Assembly (NCBI GenBank): GCA_946480925.1
Contig: CAMLLU010000061.1
Span: 1-35,056 of the forward strand
DNA length: 35,056 bases
Reading direction: 5' to 3'
From: an uncultured Rivibacter sp.
GTDB taxonomy: Bacteria > Pseudomonadota > Gammaproteobacteria > Burkholderiales > Burkholderiaceae
The position numbers were made by a program, and so were the translations under genes. The notes under the pieces were generated by a model. It made no database searches and had not been told where the DNA came from. It saw only the letters and a list, made by a program, of their open reading frames with translations. Shown here in pieces: positions 10,301 to 17,289 of this stretch (its first letter is position 1; every line of letters begins with the position of its first letter).

Positions 10301-10897
10301 CAGCTCGTAAGGCACCAGCAGCGTGCGCTGCTGCTTCTGGCTGGGCGCCGTCATCTTCAGCGCCAGGAGCCCCATGCGCTCGGGGTGCGAGGGTACGTAG
10401 TCCTTCGCCTGCAACCCGGCCAGCAACGCATAGCGCGTGCGGCGCCGGCTTTCTTCGGCACCGACAAACGGATGCCCCGGTGCAAGCACTGCAATCACCA
10501 GGGTGTCGGCGAGACCGTGGGTTCTGGCGTCGGGGGAGGGGACGTCGTTGCGCAGCAGCCCGTCGCGCCAGGCACCAGGCTCGCGCGACGGGACATCGCA
10601 CTCTGGCTTGCCATCCAGCGAGGCGGCAGCCTTGGTCGCAACCGCCCGCGTCTTTGCCTTGCCGGCCTCCGCGCAGCGTTTTTCGCGATCGGCTTCGTAG
10701 CGCCGTGCCGCGATGAACGGGTCTTCCCAGAGCCTGGCCTCCACTTCCAGCTGTGCCTGTGGCTCGGGCTCTGCACGTTCACGCTCGGGCGGACGCAGCC
10801 GCTCGAAGGCGTGGGGCACCAGCAGCGTGCTCGACACGAACGCCGCCACGATGACCATGCTGGTCCACGGAAAACCTGCCGCCTGCTGATCCGCCAC
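7313..10897 (-). CDS. large multi-pass membrane protein with periplasmic-binding-like region, unknown function
   Basis: A 1194-residue protein starting at GTG 10897, with AGGGGGC about 7 bp upstream. One N-terminal membrane segment (about 12-28) is followed by a ~600-residue soluble part, then roughly eight further membrane segments between ~648 and ~1140, and a soluble tail. The soluble part contains alternating strand-helix patterns such as RVVVIGPSSSDALRTAL, RRVVLVAERDSLYSQALV, AIGILGSDVHDKLLVLQAL and KVFFTTDMDARYLHP, recalling type I periplasmic-binding (Rossmann-like) folds. A charged low-complexity linker (about 440-465, RKKKDGGDGKDDE) interrupts it. I recognise no enzyme motif. A periplasmic ligand sensor coupled to a membrane domain is one reading. 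The pilin-like gene lies upstream on the same strand across an 83 bp gap holding a hairpin. Confidence 0.85.
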   Translation of the reverse strand: MADQQAAGFPWTSMVIVAAFVSSTLLVPHAFERLRPPERERAEPEPQAQLEVEARLWEDPFIAARRYEADREKRCAEAGKAKTRAVATKAAASLDGKPECDVPSREPGAWRDGLLRNDVPSPDARTHGLADTLVIAVLAPGHPFVGAEESRRRTRYALLAGLQAKDYVPSHPERMGLLALKMTAPSQKQQRTLLVPYELLVPRPQMRGDQGRVAAQAYRKVAVLWINETALQTPKLDSLVRLLGEAVGKDAVEGKAAALRSRVVVIGPSSSDALRTALKDLRAAAEGQAAKEAAALPTARKAAGKPDPNDAAPYYRLLADAEILSPFATASNRQMQELNGQRLEQFIGERLNMFRPALARDDSVGFQRLIAPDSEVLSRLVGEIELRLPRQARRVVLVAERDSLYSQALVAELSHHLKNKANVTLEVRYFFRGLDGTTTRDTESEETPLRKKKDGGDGKDDEAAPVEWPEGRDQLDYLRRLAGWLKDSEAAGPPASRASGTGPQPRADAIGAIGILGSDVHDKLLVLQALRDSFSDKVFFTTDMDARYLHPKALPFSRNLLVASSLPLQMPASVQRGTPAFRDVYQTATYLAARRAACREDSCKRDEDDIATAAIREPSVYEIGRTHAVPLAGYDFTNARASSRHTRALVAALFVMLLVGALIAWPSTPALRRTRDELFGGQEGPGADDPPLALPVVLLVALHMALQVYAIGSAVELTQPRLLGFNSILFMCAVTAFATLLGLYALSNTPARQPVTDQGGSGRYNAALSALLVFVLAGGFLWMAWPSGNGAACADCEPVFWFEGVSAWPSHLIHVLVLLAIVCALDHAWYSAHRSPSDLCGSVYSAAVNEPDDDGRWARVKHWFGHSTLAGWRPAMVEPQQKDSGNTVVCCSRVDQKLMSVNADLLGREYLQRARTSARMGRVLFWYVITVALMALLFFGLSEGYVPEVPVRGEDHRRLVTYTLYAVLLLLPLLVVVVADDTMLACRFIWHMSRGRSLYCHHAIEHYARMLGGEHAVLWTRGIFLRPSDRAEQEAMPEDYHHTLLDDWIDIQVVAQVTRRVAPLIIWPFVVLALLIVARSRLFDNWALTMPIALGAAAYLMWLVVLAVALKQSSEQIRHRSLLRMKEDLRWLQGSSGEWPKLVEPFKELIAAVESNRTGAFANLFDQPLFKALLVPLGTAGGAHWIEWLLLGRG

Positions 10898-10906
10898 GAA
10901 ACCGCC

Positions 10907-10926
10907 CCCTGGGTAGACACCCGGGG
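10907..10926. terminator. hairpin between pilin-like gene and large membrane gene
   Basis: CCCTGGGT-AGAC-ACCCGGGG forms an 8 bp stem with one G-T wobble and a 4-nt loop. On the plus strand it is followed by TTTAGG; on the minus strand (the direction of both flanking genes) it is followed by the AGGGGGC ribosome site of the next gene. It could attenuate read-through from the pilin-like gene or modulate translation. No proper T-tract is present, so the terminator call is tentative. Confidence 0.4.
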
Positions 10927-10980
10927 TTTAGGTCATGGCCAGGCGGCTTGCGTCCCCAGTGTTGGGGATCCAGCGCCGGG

Positions 10981-11490
10981 TTACCTGCAGTTGAGGGGCA
11001 GGAAGCTGGCCGGCAAGTCGGTGCGGTTCCGCCCCTGCGCCGTCATCCTCTCCGGTGCATTCGCATTGCCGCACACCCAGGCCACCGGCACCATCGGCGC
11101 GTCTTCCACGATGGCCGGGCGCAGCGTCAGCGTCTTGCCTTGAATGGCGCCGTTGGCCTTGTTGCCGAAGGTGATGTGCACCGCGCCGGCCTCCACGGCC
11201 ACCGAGCTGACGAGGTTGCTCACCATGCGGTCGGCGCTGGGCAGGCCGGCGGCGGCGTTGTCGGTGGGCAGGGTGCGGGTGAGCGTCCAGCTCGCGGCTA
11301 CAGGGTTCCTGGCGATGTCGGCCCACTTGGCTGCTTCGACGATCTGGTCGCGCACGATCTTGCCTTGCATGCTGGGCATGGCCATCAGCGCAAGGATGGC
11401 GATGACGGCCACGACCACCATCAGTTCGATCAGCGTGAAGCCGCGCAGGCGCCGGTGAAGCATCGGAGTAGAAGGCAGCAGTGCAGTCAT
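10981..11490 (-). CDS. type IV pilin-like protein with prepilin leader
   Basis: A 169-residue prepilin. The leader ends in HRRLRG and cleavage by PilD-type peptidase is predicted after G17, giving mature FTLIELMVVVAVIAILAL. Glu at mature position 5 (E22) is present. The hydrophobic helix is followed by a ~130-residue globular head whose last part has two cysteines (VCGNAN and LPLNC, the latter two residues from the end), the disulphide-bounded loop typical of pilins. This fits a type IV pilin or minor pilin better than a GspH-type pseudopilin. The ATG at 11490 has GGACGG upstream; the alternative ATG at 11463 lacks a ribosome site. No other pilus genes are nearby. The gene is divergent from glpQ over 113 bp. 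Confidence 0.88.
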   Translation of the reverse strand: MTALLPSTPMLHRRLRGFTLIELMVVVAVIAILALMAMPSMQGKIVRDQIVEAAKWADIARNPVAASWTLTRTLPTDNAAAGLPSADRMVSNLVSSVAVEAGAVHITFGNKANGAIQGKTLTLRPAIVEDAPMVPVAWVCGNANAPERMTAQGRNRTDLPASFLPLNCR

Positions 11491-11527
11491 GAAGCCGTCC
11501 GAATGGATGGCCGCGATTCTGCGTCAT

Positions 11528-11545
11528 CGGTCATCTGCGGGTCAC
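11528..11545 (+). promoter_or_regulatory. candidate PhoB-type box upstream of glycerophosphodiesterase gene
   Basis: CGGTCATCTGCGGGTCAC contains GTCAT (11530) and GTCAC (11541) in direct repeat with the 11 bp period of Pho-box half sites. It lies ~60 bp before the glpQ-like ATG, in the shared region with the pilin-like gene. Only about 10 of 18 positions match the E. coli consensus, and another GTCAT at 11523 is out of phase. This is a weak candidate. Confidence 0.22.
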
Positions 11546-11603
11546 GCCGCGCTCTTACGGTGACACGCCAGGACAACCACCACGCACACAAGGAGAGACC
11601 GCC

Positions 11604-12797
11604 ATGAAACTCGCTTCGCTCACCCTGGCCGCCGCGACCACGCTGGCCGCGGTGTTGATGCCCGCTGCCGTGCAGGCCCACGGCAGCAGTGGCACACCGG
11701 GCAGGAACGACGTGCCGCTCGTCATCGGCCATCGCGGTGCCAGCGGCTACGTGCCCGAGCACACGCTGGCGGCCTACTGGCTGGCCATCGAGCAGGGTGC
11801 CGACTACGTGGAGCCCGACCTCGTGATCACGAAAGACGGCGTGCTGGTCGCGCGGCATGAGAACGCCATCGCCATCCTCAACCCCGACAGCTCGGTGCGC
11901 GAGGCCACCACCGACGTGGTGGACCGCCCCGAATTCGCCTCGCGCAAGACCACCAAGGTGATCGACGGCGTGAACGTGACCGGCTGGTTCACCGAAGACT
12001 TCACGTTGGCAGAGCTCAAGACACTGCGCGCCCGCGAGCGACTGCCCGCGCTGCGCAACGCCAACACGCGCTTCGACGGCATGTTCGAGATCCCCACGCT
12101 CGACGAGGTGCTGGAGCTGGTGGCGCAGGCCAACGAACGCCGCCGCGCCGAGGCCCACGCCATGCACCGCGGCACGCAGAGCAAGCCGGCGCGCTGGCAG
12201 CCGGTGGGCGTGTACCCCGAGACCAAGCACCCGAGCTACTTTCAGGGCATCGGCCTGCCGCTGGAAGAGCCGCTGGTGCGCACGCTGCACAAGCACGGCT
12301 ATCGCGACCGCAATGCGCCGGTGTTCATCCAGTCGTTCGAGACGGCCAACCTGCGCAAGCTCAACCGCATGACGCGCCTGCCGCTGGTGCAGCTCCTGAG
12401 CGCAAGCGGCCGGCCGTGGGACTTCACGGTGAGCGGCGACCCGCGCACCTATGCCGACCTCGCCAAACCCGCCGGCCTGGCCGAGATCCGCAGCTATGCC
12501 GACGGCGTGGGCGCCAACACCAACGTGATGATCCCGCTCACCGCGGCCGGCACGCTGGGCACGCCCACCTCCTTCGTGGCCGATGCGCATGCCGCGGGCC
12601 TCGTGGTGCACGGCTGGACCTTCCGCGCCGAGAACAACTTCCTGCCGAACGAGTTCGACGTGGGCGCCGACCCCGCCGCGCTGGGCAACATGGACGGGCA
12701 GGTGAAGGTCTTCCTGAAGCTGGGCATGGACGGCTTCTTCACCGACCACCCCTTCCTTGGCAGGAAGGCGCGCGACGCCTTCGTGAGCGGCGAATGA
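11604..12797 (+). CDS. glpQ: periplasmic glycerophosphodiester phosphodiesterase
   Basis: A 397-residue GDPD-family enzyme that hydrolyses glycerophosphodiesters to sn-glycerol 3-phosphate and an alcohol. A signal peptide (about 1-26, cleavage after VQA) places it in the periplasm. The catalytic motif VIGHRGASGYVPEHTLAAY gives H43 and R44; E70 and D72 (YVEPDLVITKDG) are the metal ligands, and H85 (ARHEN) is the second catalytic histidine. Further family matches are VGVYPETKHPSYF and VFIQSFETANL. Length fits the GlpQ branch (~350-400) rather than the shorter cytoplasmic UgpQ. AAGGAGAG lies 7 bp before the ATG. psd, another phospholipid gene, follows after a hairpin, so the two may simply be neighbours. 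Phosphate control is possible from the weak Pho-like box upstream. Confidence 0.95.
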   Translation: MKLASLTLAAATTLAAVLMPAAVQAHGSSGTPGRNDVPLVIGHRGASGYVPEHTLAAYWLAIEQGADYVEPDLVITKDGVLVARHENAIAILNPDSSVREATTDVVDRPEFASRKTTKVIDGVNVTGWFTEDFTLAELKTLRARERLPALRNANTRFDGMFEIPTLDEVLELVAQANERRRAEAHAMHRGTQSKPARWQPVGVYPETKHPSYFQGIGLPLEEPLVRTLHKHGYRDRNAPVFIQSFETANLRKLNRMTRLPLVQLLSASGRPWDFTVSGDPRTYADLAKPAGLAEIRSYADGVGANTNVMIPLTAAGTLGTPTSFVADAHAAGLVVHGWTFRAENNFLPNEFDVGADPAALGNMDGQVKVFLKLGMDGFFTDHPFLGRKARDAFVSGE

Positions 12798-12857
12798 ACG
12801 TCGGGTCAGGCCTGCCGCAAGGGGCACGGCGGCCACGCAAGACGGCCGCATGACGCA

Positions 12858-12882
12858 GCAGCGGGCACAAGGCGCCCGCTGC
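12858..12882 (+). terminator. hairpin after glpQ
   Basis: GCAGCGGGC-ACAAGGC-GCCCGCTGC is a perfect 9 bp stem with a 7-nt loop, 61 bp after the glpQ stop and ~50 bp before psd. No T-tract follows, so it is terminator-like rather than a textbook intrinsic terminator. Confidence 0.45.
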
Positions 12883-12934
12883 GAGGGCGCTCGCTAAACT
12901 CGGCGCCTTCGCCACTCGACCGAGAGCTGCCGCC

Positions 12935-13786
12935 GTGTCAGACCGCCTTGCCGTCCTGCCCCAGTACCTGCTGCCCAAGCAGGCCCTCACGGCGTTCGCA
13001 GGCAAGGTGGCGTCGGCCCAGGCAGGTGCACTCACCACGCTGCTGATCCGCCGCTTCGTGGCGCGTTACGGCGTCAACATGGCCGAAGCGGCCGAGCCCG
13101 ACGTCACGCACTACAAGAGCTTCAACGAGTTCTTCACGCGGCCGCTGAAGGCCGGCGCACGGCCGCTGGCTGCGGCCGATCTCATCTGCCCGGTGGACGG
13201 CGCGATCAGCCAGTTCGGCAACATCGAGCGCGACCAGATCTTCCAGGCCAAGGGCCACCACTACTCGACCACCGCGCTGGTGGGCGGCGACGCCACGCTG
13301 GCGGCGCAGTTCGAGAACGGCCATTTCGCGACGCTGTACCTGAGCCCCAAGGACTATCACCGCATCCACATGCCGTGCGACGGCCGGCTCACGCGCATGC
13401 TGCACGTGCCGGGGCCGCTGTTCTCGGTGAACCCCACCACCGCGCGCGGCGTGCCGGGGCTCTTTGCACGCAACGAGCGCGTGGTGTGCGTGTTCGAAGG
13501 CCCGCGCGGGCCTTTCGTGCTGGTGCTGGTGGGCGCCACCATCGTGGGCAGCATGGCCACCGTGTGGCACGGCGTGGTGAACCCGCCGCGTGTGCGTGAG
13601 GTGCGCGAATGGCGCTACGACACGCAGAAGGTGGCGCTGAAGAAGGGCGACGAGATGGGCCGCTTCCTGCTCGGCTCCACCGTCGTGCTGCTGTACCCGC
13701 GCTCGGGCCTCACGTTCAACCCGGCGTGGCAGCCGGGCGGCGGCATCCGCCTCGGCGAGGCGATGGCCAACTACCCGGCGGGCTGA
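12935..13786 (+). CDS. psd: phosphatidylserine decarboxylase proenzyme
   Basis: A 283-residue inner-membrane-associated enzyme that makes phosphatidylethanolamine from phosphatidylserine. It is made as a proenzyme that cleaves itself into beta and alpha chains, leaving a pyruvoyl group. The self-cleavage motif LLGST places the cut between G247 and S248. The other members of the catalytic triad are D88 (CPVDG) and H145 (YHRIHMP). FNEFFTRPLK and the FARNERV region also fit the short (~280 residue) proteobacterial type. Translation appears to start at GTG 12935, preceded by GAGAG at a somewhat long distance. No in-frame ATG lies at the N-terminus. The gene converges with the oxidoreductase gene, and a dispersed repeat hairpin sits between them. 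Confidence 0.97.
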   Translation: MSDRLAVLPQYLLPKQALTAFAGKVASAQAGALTTLLIRRFVARYGVNMAEAAEPDVTHYKSFNEFFTRPLKAGARPLAAADLICPVDGAISQFGNIERDQIFQAKGHHYSTTALVGGDATLAAQFENGHFATLYLSPKDYHRIHMPCDGRLTRMLHVPGPLFSVNPTTARGVPGLFARNERVVCVFEGPRGPFVLVLVGATIVGSMATVWHGVVNPPRVREVREWRYDTQKVALKKGDEMGRFLLGSTVVLLYPRSGLTFNPAWQPGGGIRLGEAMANYPAG

Positions 13787-13812
13787 GGCGCTGTCGACCG
13801 CAGCCAAATACC

Positions 13813-13874
13813 TTCACCGCGGAAGCGCAGAGGAATTCAGGTCCTCTGCGCGTTCTCTGCGCCTCCGTGGTGAA
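13813..13874. repeat. dispersed palindromic repeat, copy 1 (TTCACCGC...GTGGTGAA)
   Basis: A 62 bp imperfect inverted repeat: left arm TTCACCGCGGAAGCGCAGAG, right arm CTCTGCGCCTCCGTGGTGAA, with an inner CAGAGG/CCTCTG pair. It is followed by TGAATC. Copies at 14959 and 17143 share the CGCAGAGG/CCTCTGCG core. It sits exactly between two convergent genes and could act as a bidirectional transcript end. Confidence 0.75.
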
Positions 13875-13885
13875 TGAATCGGGAT

Positions 13886-14902
13886 TCACCGGACTTCCAG
13901 CACCCCCTTGCCGATGGCGCGGCCGCTTTCCACCCAGGCGTGGGCTTCGCGCAGCGCGGCGGCCGACAAGTCGCCGAACGCTCGCGTCTTCGTGCTGCGC
14001 AGCGTGCCGGCGTCCACCGCGTCGGCCACCGCTGCGAGCAGGCAGCCCTGCTCGGCCATGTCGTCCGTGCGGAACATCGGGCGCGTGAACATCAATTCCC
14101 AGTGCAGCGACAGGCTCTTCAGCTTGAGGGCGCGCACGTCCAGCGGCCCGGCGGGGTCGTCGATGAGCGCGAGCCGCCCTTGCGGCCGCAGCGCACGCAC
14201 CAGCGCCGGGTAGTGCGCCTCGGTGTGCGTGAGGCTGGCCGCGAGGTGCACGCCGCCTTCCAGGCCGGCCGCGGCCAGCGCCTCGTCGAGCGGCTGGCGG
14301 TGGTCGATCACGTGGTGCGCGCCCATCTCCTGCGCCCACGCCATGGAATCGGGCCGCGACGCGGTGGCCACCACCTCGAGCTGCGTGAAGCGCCGAGCCA
14401 GCTGCACGAGGATGGAGCCCACGCCGCCGGCGCCGCCCACCACCAGCAGGCGCTGGCCCGCACCGCCGCCATGCGGCACGCCGAGCCGCTCGAACAGCAG
14501 CTCCCACGCGGTGATGCTGGTGAGCGGCAAGGCTGCCGCGGCGGCGAAGTCCAGGCTGTGCGGCATGCGGCTGGCGATGCGCGCATCCACCACCTGCAGC
14601 TGGGCGTTGCTGCCCGCGCGCTGCAGGTCGCCTGCATACCAGACGCGGTCGCCCACGGCGAAGCCGCTCACGTCGCGGCCCACGGCCTGCACTTCACCCG
14701 CGGCGTCCCAGCCCAGCACGCGCGGCTGGCCTTCGGGCGGCGCCATGCCGGCGCGCACCTTCACGTCCACCGGGTTCACCGAGACGGCGCGCACGCGCAC
14801 CAGCAGGTCGTGCGGGCCGGGCTCGGGGTCGGGCAGGTCCAGGTCGAGCAGGGCCTGCCTGTCGCTCAAGGGCAGGGCTTGATGGTGGCCGACGGCTTTC
14901 AT
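13886..14902 (-). CDS. zinc-independent MDR-superfamily NAD(P)H oxidoreductase (quinone-oxidoreductase-like)
   Basis: A 338-residue medium-chain dehydrogenase/reductase. The GroES-like N-terminal half has VNPVDVKVRAG and VLGWDAAGEV; the Rossmann half has the NADPH-binding VVGGAGGVGS (154-163) followed by ATASRPDSM and GAHHVIDH. The cysteine and histidine ligands of catalytic zinc are absent, placing it with quinone oxidoreductase/zinc-free alcohol-dehydrogenase-family members that reduce quinones or enones. Physiological substrate is unknown. The ATG at 14902 has GGAGCCCTCAC before it. The gene is divergent from a LysR regulator across ~280 bp containing repeat copy 2, an arrangement in which the regulator often controls the oxidoreductase. 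Confidence 0.92.
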   Translation of the reverse strand: MKAVGHHQALPLSDRQALLDLDLPDPEPGPHDLLVRVRAVSVNPVDVKVRAGMAPPEGQPRVLGWDAAGEVQAVGRDVSGFAVGDRVWYAGDLQRAGSNAQLQVVDARIASRMPHSLDFAAAAALPLTSITAWELLFERLGVPHGGGAGQRLLVVGGAGGVGSILVQLARRFTQLEVVATASRPDSMAWAQEMGAHHVIDHRQPLDEALAAAGLEGGVHLAASLTHTEAHYPALVRALRPQGRLALIDDPAGPLDVRALKLKSLSLHWELMFTRPMFRTDDMAEQGCLLAAVADAVDAGTLRSTKTRAFGDLSAAALREAHAWVESGRAIGKGVLEVR

Positions 14903-14958
14903 GTGAGGGCTCCATGACGCTGCGCCACCCGCGGCGCATGAAACGCTGTCAGAACTCC

Positions 14959-15059
14959 TTCACCGCAGAGGCGCGAAGAGCGCGGAGGATTCGCGGAGAA
15001 AAACAGGTCTTCTCCGCAGTTCTCCGCGTCCTCCACGTCCTCTGCGCCTGCGCGGTGAA
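14959..15059. repeat. dispersed palindromic repeat, copy 2
   Basis: A 101 bp inverted repeat starting TTCACCGCAGAGGCGCGAAG and ending TCTGCGCCTGCGCGGTGAA. Internally GCGGAGGA/TCCTCC and GCGGAGAA/TTCTCCGC arms also pair, giving a long hairpin. Like copy 1 it continues with TGAAT. It lies in the divergent region between the oxidoreductase and LysR genes, so a simple terminator role does not fit this copy. Confidence 0.8.
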
Positions 15060-15185
15060 TGAATTGGAGTTTCATCCTGGGACTCCTTGGCATGGTTTGG
15101 GGGTTGCGATGGCCGTCACTGTGCGCCGCATGTCGCGGCGGAAACAGCCATGCAACACTCGCGCAATGACAAACAGCATTTGTCG

Positions 15186-16145
15186 ATGAAGCAGCCATCG
15201 ATGCCCAACGCGGCCCCGGCCGACCGCCTGGATCTCGGCGCACTGCGCCTGGCGCTGCGCGTGGCCGAGCTGGGTGGCGTGGCCGCCGCGGCGCGTGAGC
15301 AAGGCCTGCTGAACGCCACCGCCACGGCGGCCATCCGCCGGCTGGAAGAGCAGTTGGGCGCCAAGCTCTTCATGCGCTCGAGCCGCGCCTTGCGGCCCAC
15401 GCTCGAAGGCGAGGCCTTCCTGCAGCGCTGCCAGGCCGCACTGGCGGCGGTGGACGATGCAGCCGCCGAGTTGCGCGCACCGCTCACGCAGGTGCGCGGC
15501 CTGTTGAGGCTGGGCGTTCCGGTGGACCTGGGCACGCAGGTGATCCGCCCGCTGCTCGACGAGTTCATGGGCCTGCACCCGCAACTGCAGCTCGATCTTT
15601 CGGTGAGCGACCGCGTGGCCGACCTCGCCCGCGAGCCGATCGACGCAGCCATTCGCTACGGCGAAGCGGCGCCGGGGCAGATCGTGCGGCCGCTGGTGCA
15701 GGACAACCACGCCATCCTGGTGGCCTCGCCCATGTACCTGCGCCGCGCCGGCACGCCGAAGCGGCTCGACGACCTGGCCTCGCACGAAGTGATCGGCCTG
15801 CGCATCGCCAGCCGGCCGGGGCATCGCTGGTCGCTGTTCGACCGCGGCAAACCGGTGACGCTTTCGCTGCGCGTGCGGCGCAGCGCCGACAGCGGCCTGC
15901 TCGCGCGCCAATGGGCGGTCGACGGCTTCGGCATCGCGCTCAAGTCGCGGCTCGACGTGGCGGCCGACCTGGCCGCCGGCCGGCTGGTGCAGGTGCTGCC
16001 GAACGTGCGGTCGCAGCCCTACCCACTGGTGCTGGCACTGGCGCGCGGCACGCACCTGAGCGCGCGCATGCGGGCGCTGGGAGACTTTCTGCAGCGGCGG
16101 CTCGGGGCAGGGCCTCACGTGTCAAGCCCGACACAAAGCGACTAA
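15186..16145 (+). CDS. LysR-family transcriptional regulator
   Basis: A 319-residue regulator. The winged helix-turn-helix occupies about residues 15-72 (LRLALRVAELGGVAAAAREQ, then AAIRRLEEQLGAKLFMRSSR), followed by the linker helix and a two-lobed effector domain with LLRLGVPVDLGTQVIRPLLDEF and IDAAIRYGEA. The C-terminal pattern fits the large LysR group that controls divergent oxidoreductases. The frame is open upstream to 15087, but family alignment supports a start at the ATG at 15186 or at the ATG at 15201; neither has a strong ribosome site, so the start is uncertain by five codons. The likely target is the divergent MDR oxidoreductase and its own promoter, which is inference from layout. 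Confidence 0.92.
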   Translation: MKQPSMPNAAPADRLDLGALRLALRVAELGGVAAAAREQGLLNATATAAIRRLEEQLGAKLFMRSSRALRPTLEGEAFLQRCQAALAAVDDAAAELRAPLTQVRGLLRLGVPVDLGTQVIRPLLDEFMGLHPQLQLDLSVSDRVADLAREPIDAAIRYGEAAPGQIVRPLVQDNHAILVASPMYLRRAGTPKRLDDLASHEVIGLRIASRPGHRWSLFDRGKPVTLSLRVRRSADSGLLARQWAVDGFGIALKSRLDVAADLAAGRLVQVLPNVRSQPYPLVLALARGTHLSARMRALGDFLQRRLGAGPHVSSPTQSD

Positions 16146-16234
16146 ACCCTCGACAACATCGCACGGCTCAATGTCACCCAGGCGCTGCAGCTTCCTGTTC
16201 ATCGCAGCGCCACAAGGGACAAAGGACAGCCACG

Positions 16235-17113
16235 ATGCACACACCTCACGATCACGACCTGGGCCTGGCCCACGACCTCCGACTGCTGGCAGCCTCGATG
16301 CAGCGGCGGCGCCTGCTGGCGCTGGCTGGTGCCGGCGCGGCTTCGCTGCTGGGCTGCGGCGGCGGTGGCGACGACGCCGGCACCGGCGCCTTCGGCACCT
16401 CGTCGTCTTCTTCTTCCTCCTCCTCTTCTTCGTCGAGCAGCAGTAGCAGCAGCTCGTCGTCGAGCTGCTCGGTGATCCCGGAAGAAACCGCCGGGCCCTA
16501 CCCCGGCGACGGCTCGAACAGCAACTCGAGCGGGCTGGTCAACGTGCTCACGCTCTCGGGCATCGTGCGCAGCGACATCCGCACCAGCGTGGCCGGCGCC
16601 TCGGGCACCGCCGCCGGCGTACAGACGACCGTGAAGATCAACCTGGTCAACACCAACGGCAGCTGCGCCGACCTTTCCGGCTACGCCATCTACCTGTGGC
16701 ACTGCACGCGCGACGGCAACTACTCGCTGTACTCGTCGGGCTACCTCAACGAAAACTTCCTGCGCGGCGTGCAGGAAACCGACAGCGACGGCGTGGCGAC
16801 CTTCACGACCATCTTCCCCGGCTGCTACTCGGGCCGCATGCCGCACATGCACTTCGAGGTGTACCGCAGCCTCACCACGGCCACGTCGTACAGCAACAAG
16901 CTCAAGACCTCGCAGATCGCCTTCCCGACCGACGTGTGCTCGGAGGTCTACAACAACACGACCGGCTACAGCGCCAGCGTGTCGAACCTCGCGGCCATCA
17001 GCTTCGCCACCGACAACGTGTTCTCCGACGGCTACACCACGCAGCTGGCCACCGTGACGGGCAGCGTGGACGCAGGCTACGTGGCGACCTTGACGGTCGG
17101 CATCGCCGTCTGA
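16235..17113 (+). CDS. intradiol ring-cleavage dioxygenase-like Tat/lipoprotein with poly-serine linker
   Basis: A 292-residue exported protein. MQRRRLLALAGAG is a twin-arginine-like signal ending in the lipobox SLLGC (C41), so it is probably an acylated, Tat-routed lipoprotein. An uninterrupted run of 22 serines (56-77) forms a flexible linker. The catalytic domain begins at IPEETAGPYPGDG, as in protocatechuate 3,4-dioxygenase-like proteins. Candidate ferric-iron ligands are Y163 or Y166 (GNYSLY), Y198 (PGCYSG), and H204 and H206 (MPHMHFEV). The loop between Y198 and H204 is shorter than in classical dioxygenases. AAAGGA precedes the ATG. Start upstream of 16235 is unlikely despite an open frame. 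The extracytoplasmic substrate is unknown; catechol-like aromatics are the family norm. Confidence 0.88.
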   Translation: MHTPHDHDLGLAHDLRLLAASMQRRRLLALAGAGAASLLGCGGGGDDAGTGAFGTSSSSSSSSSSSSSSSSSSSSSSCSVIPEETAGPYPGDGSNSNSSGLVNVLTLSGIVRSDIRTSVAGASGTAAGVQTTVKINLVNTNGSCADLSGYAIYLWHCTRDGNYSLYSSGYLNENFLRGVQETDSDGVATFTTIFPGCYSGRMPHMHFEVYRSLTTATSYSNKLKTSQIAFPTDVCSEVYNNTTGYSASVSNLAAISFATDNVFSDGYTTQLATVTGSVDAGYVATLTVGIAV

Positions 17114-17142
17114 CGCTTACCGGGACAACGTTTTTCCTTTTG

Positions 17143-17220
17143 CCACGGTGGCGCGGAGGGGAGCAGAGGACTGGAACACCTCTGCAAGCCTCCGCGTCTT
17201 CCGTGCTTGTGTGGTGTGAA
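17143..17220. repeat. dispersed palindromic repeat, copy 3 (diverged)
   Basis: Left arm GCGGAGGGGAGCAGAGG pairs imperfectly with right arm CCTCTGCAAGCCTCCGC, and the unit ends GTGGTGTGAA, echoing GTGGTGAA of copy 1. It is weaker than the other two copies. It follows the dioxygenase gene by ~30 bp and may end that transcript before the two-component operon. Confidence 0.6.
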
Positions 17221-17223
17221 ACC

Positions 17224-17243
17224 TTCGAACAAGCTTTCGAACA
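17224..17243 (+). promoter_or_regulatory. direct repeat upstream of response regulator gene
   Basis: TTCGAACA occurs twice, 12 bp apart (17224 and 17236), ~47 bp before the regulator's ATG. Tandem half-sites are how OmpR-family dimers bind, so this is a candidate autoregulatory site, although the usual period is 10-11 bp. Confidence 0.3.
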
Positions 17244-17289
17244 GGGCGCCCGGGTGTTGTAGTGTGCTCGCCGAACACAGGAGCACGAG

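Noticed and set aside
12895..12900. TAAACT as a -10 box for psd
   Set aside because: No acceptable -35 sequence at 16-18 bp; four of six matches alone is not enough.
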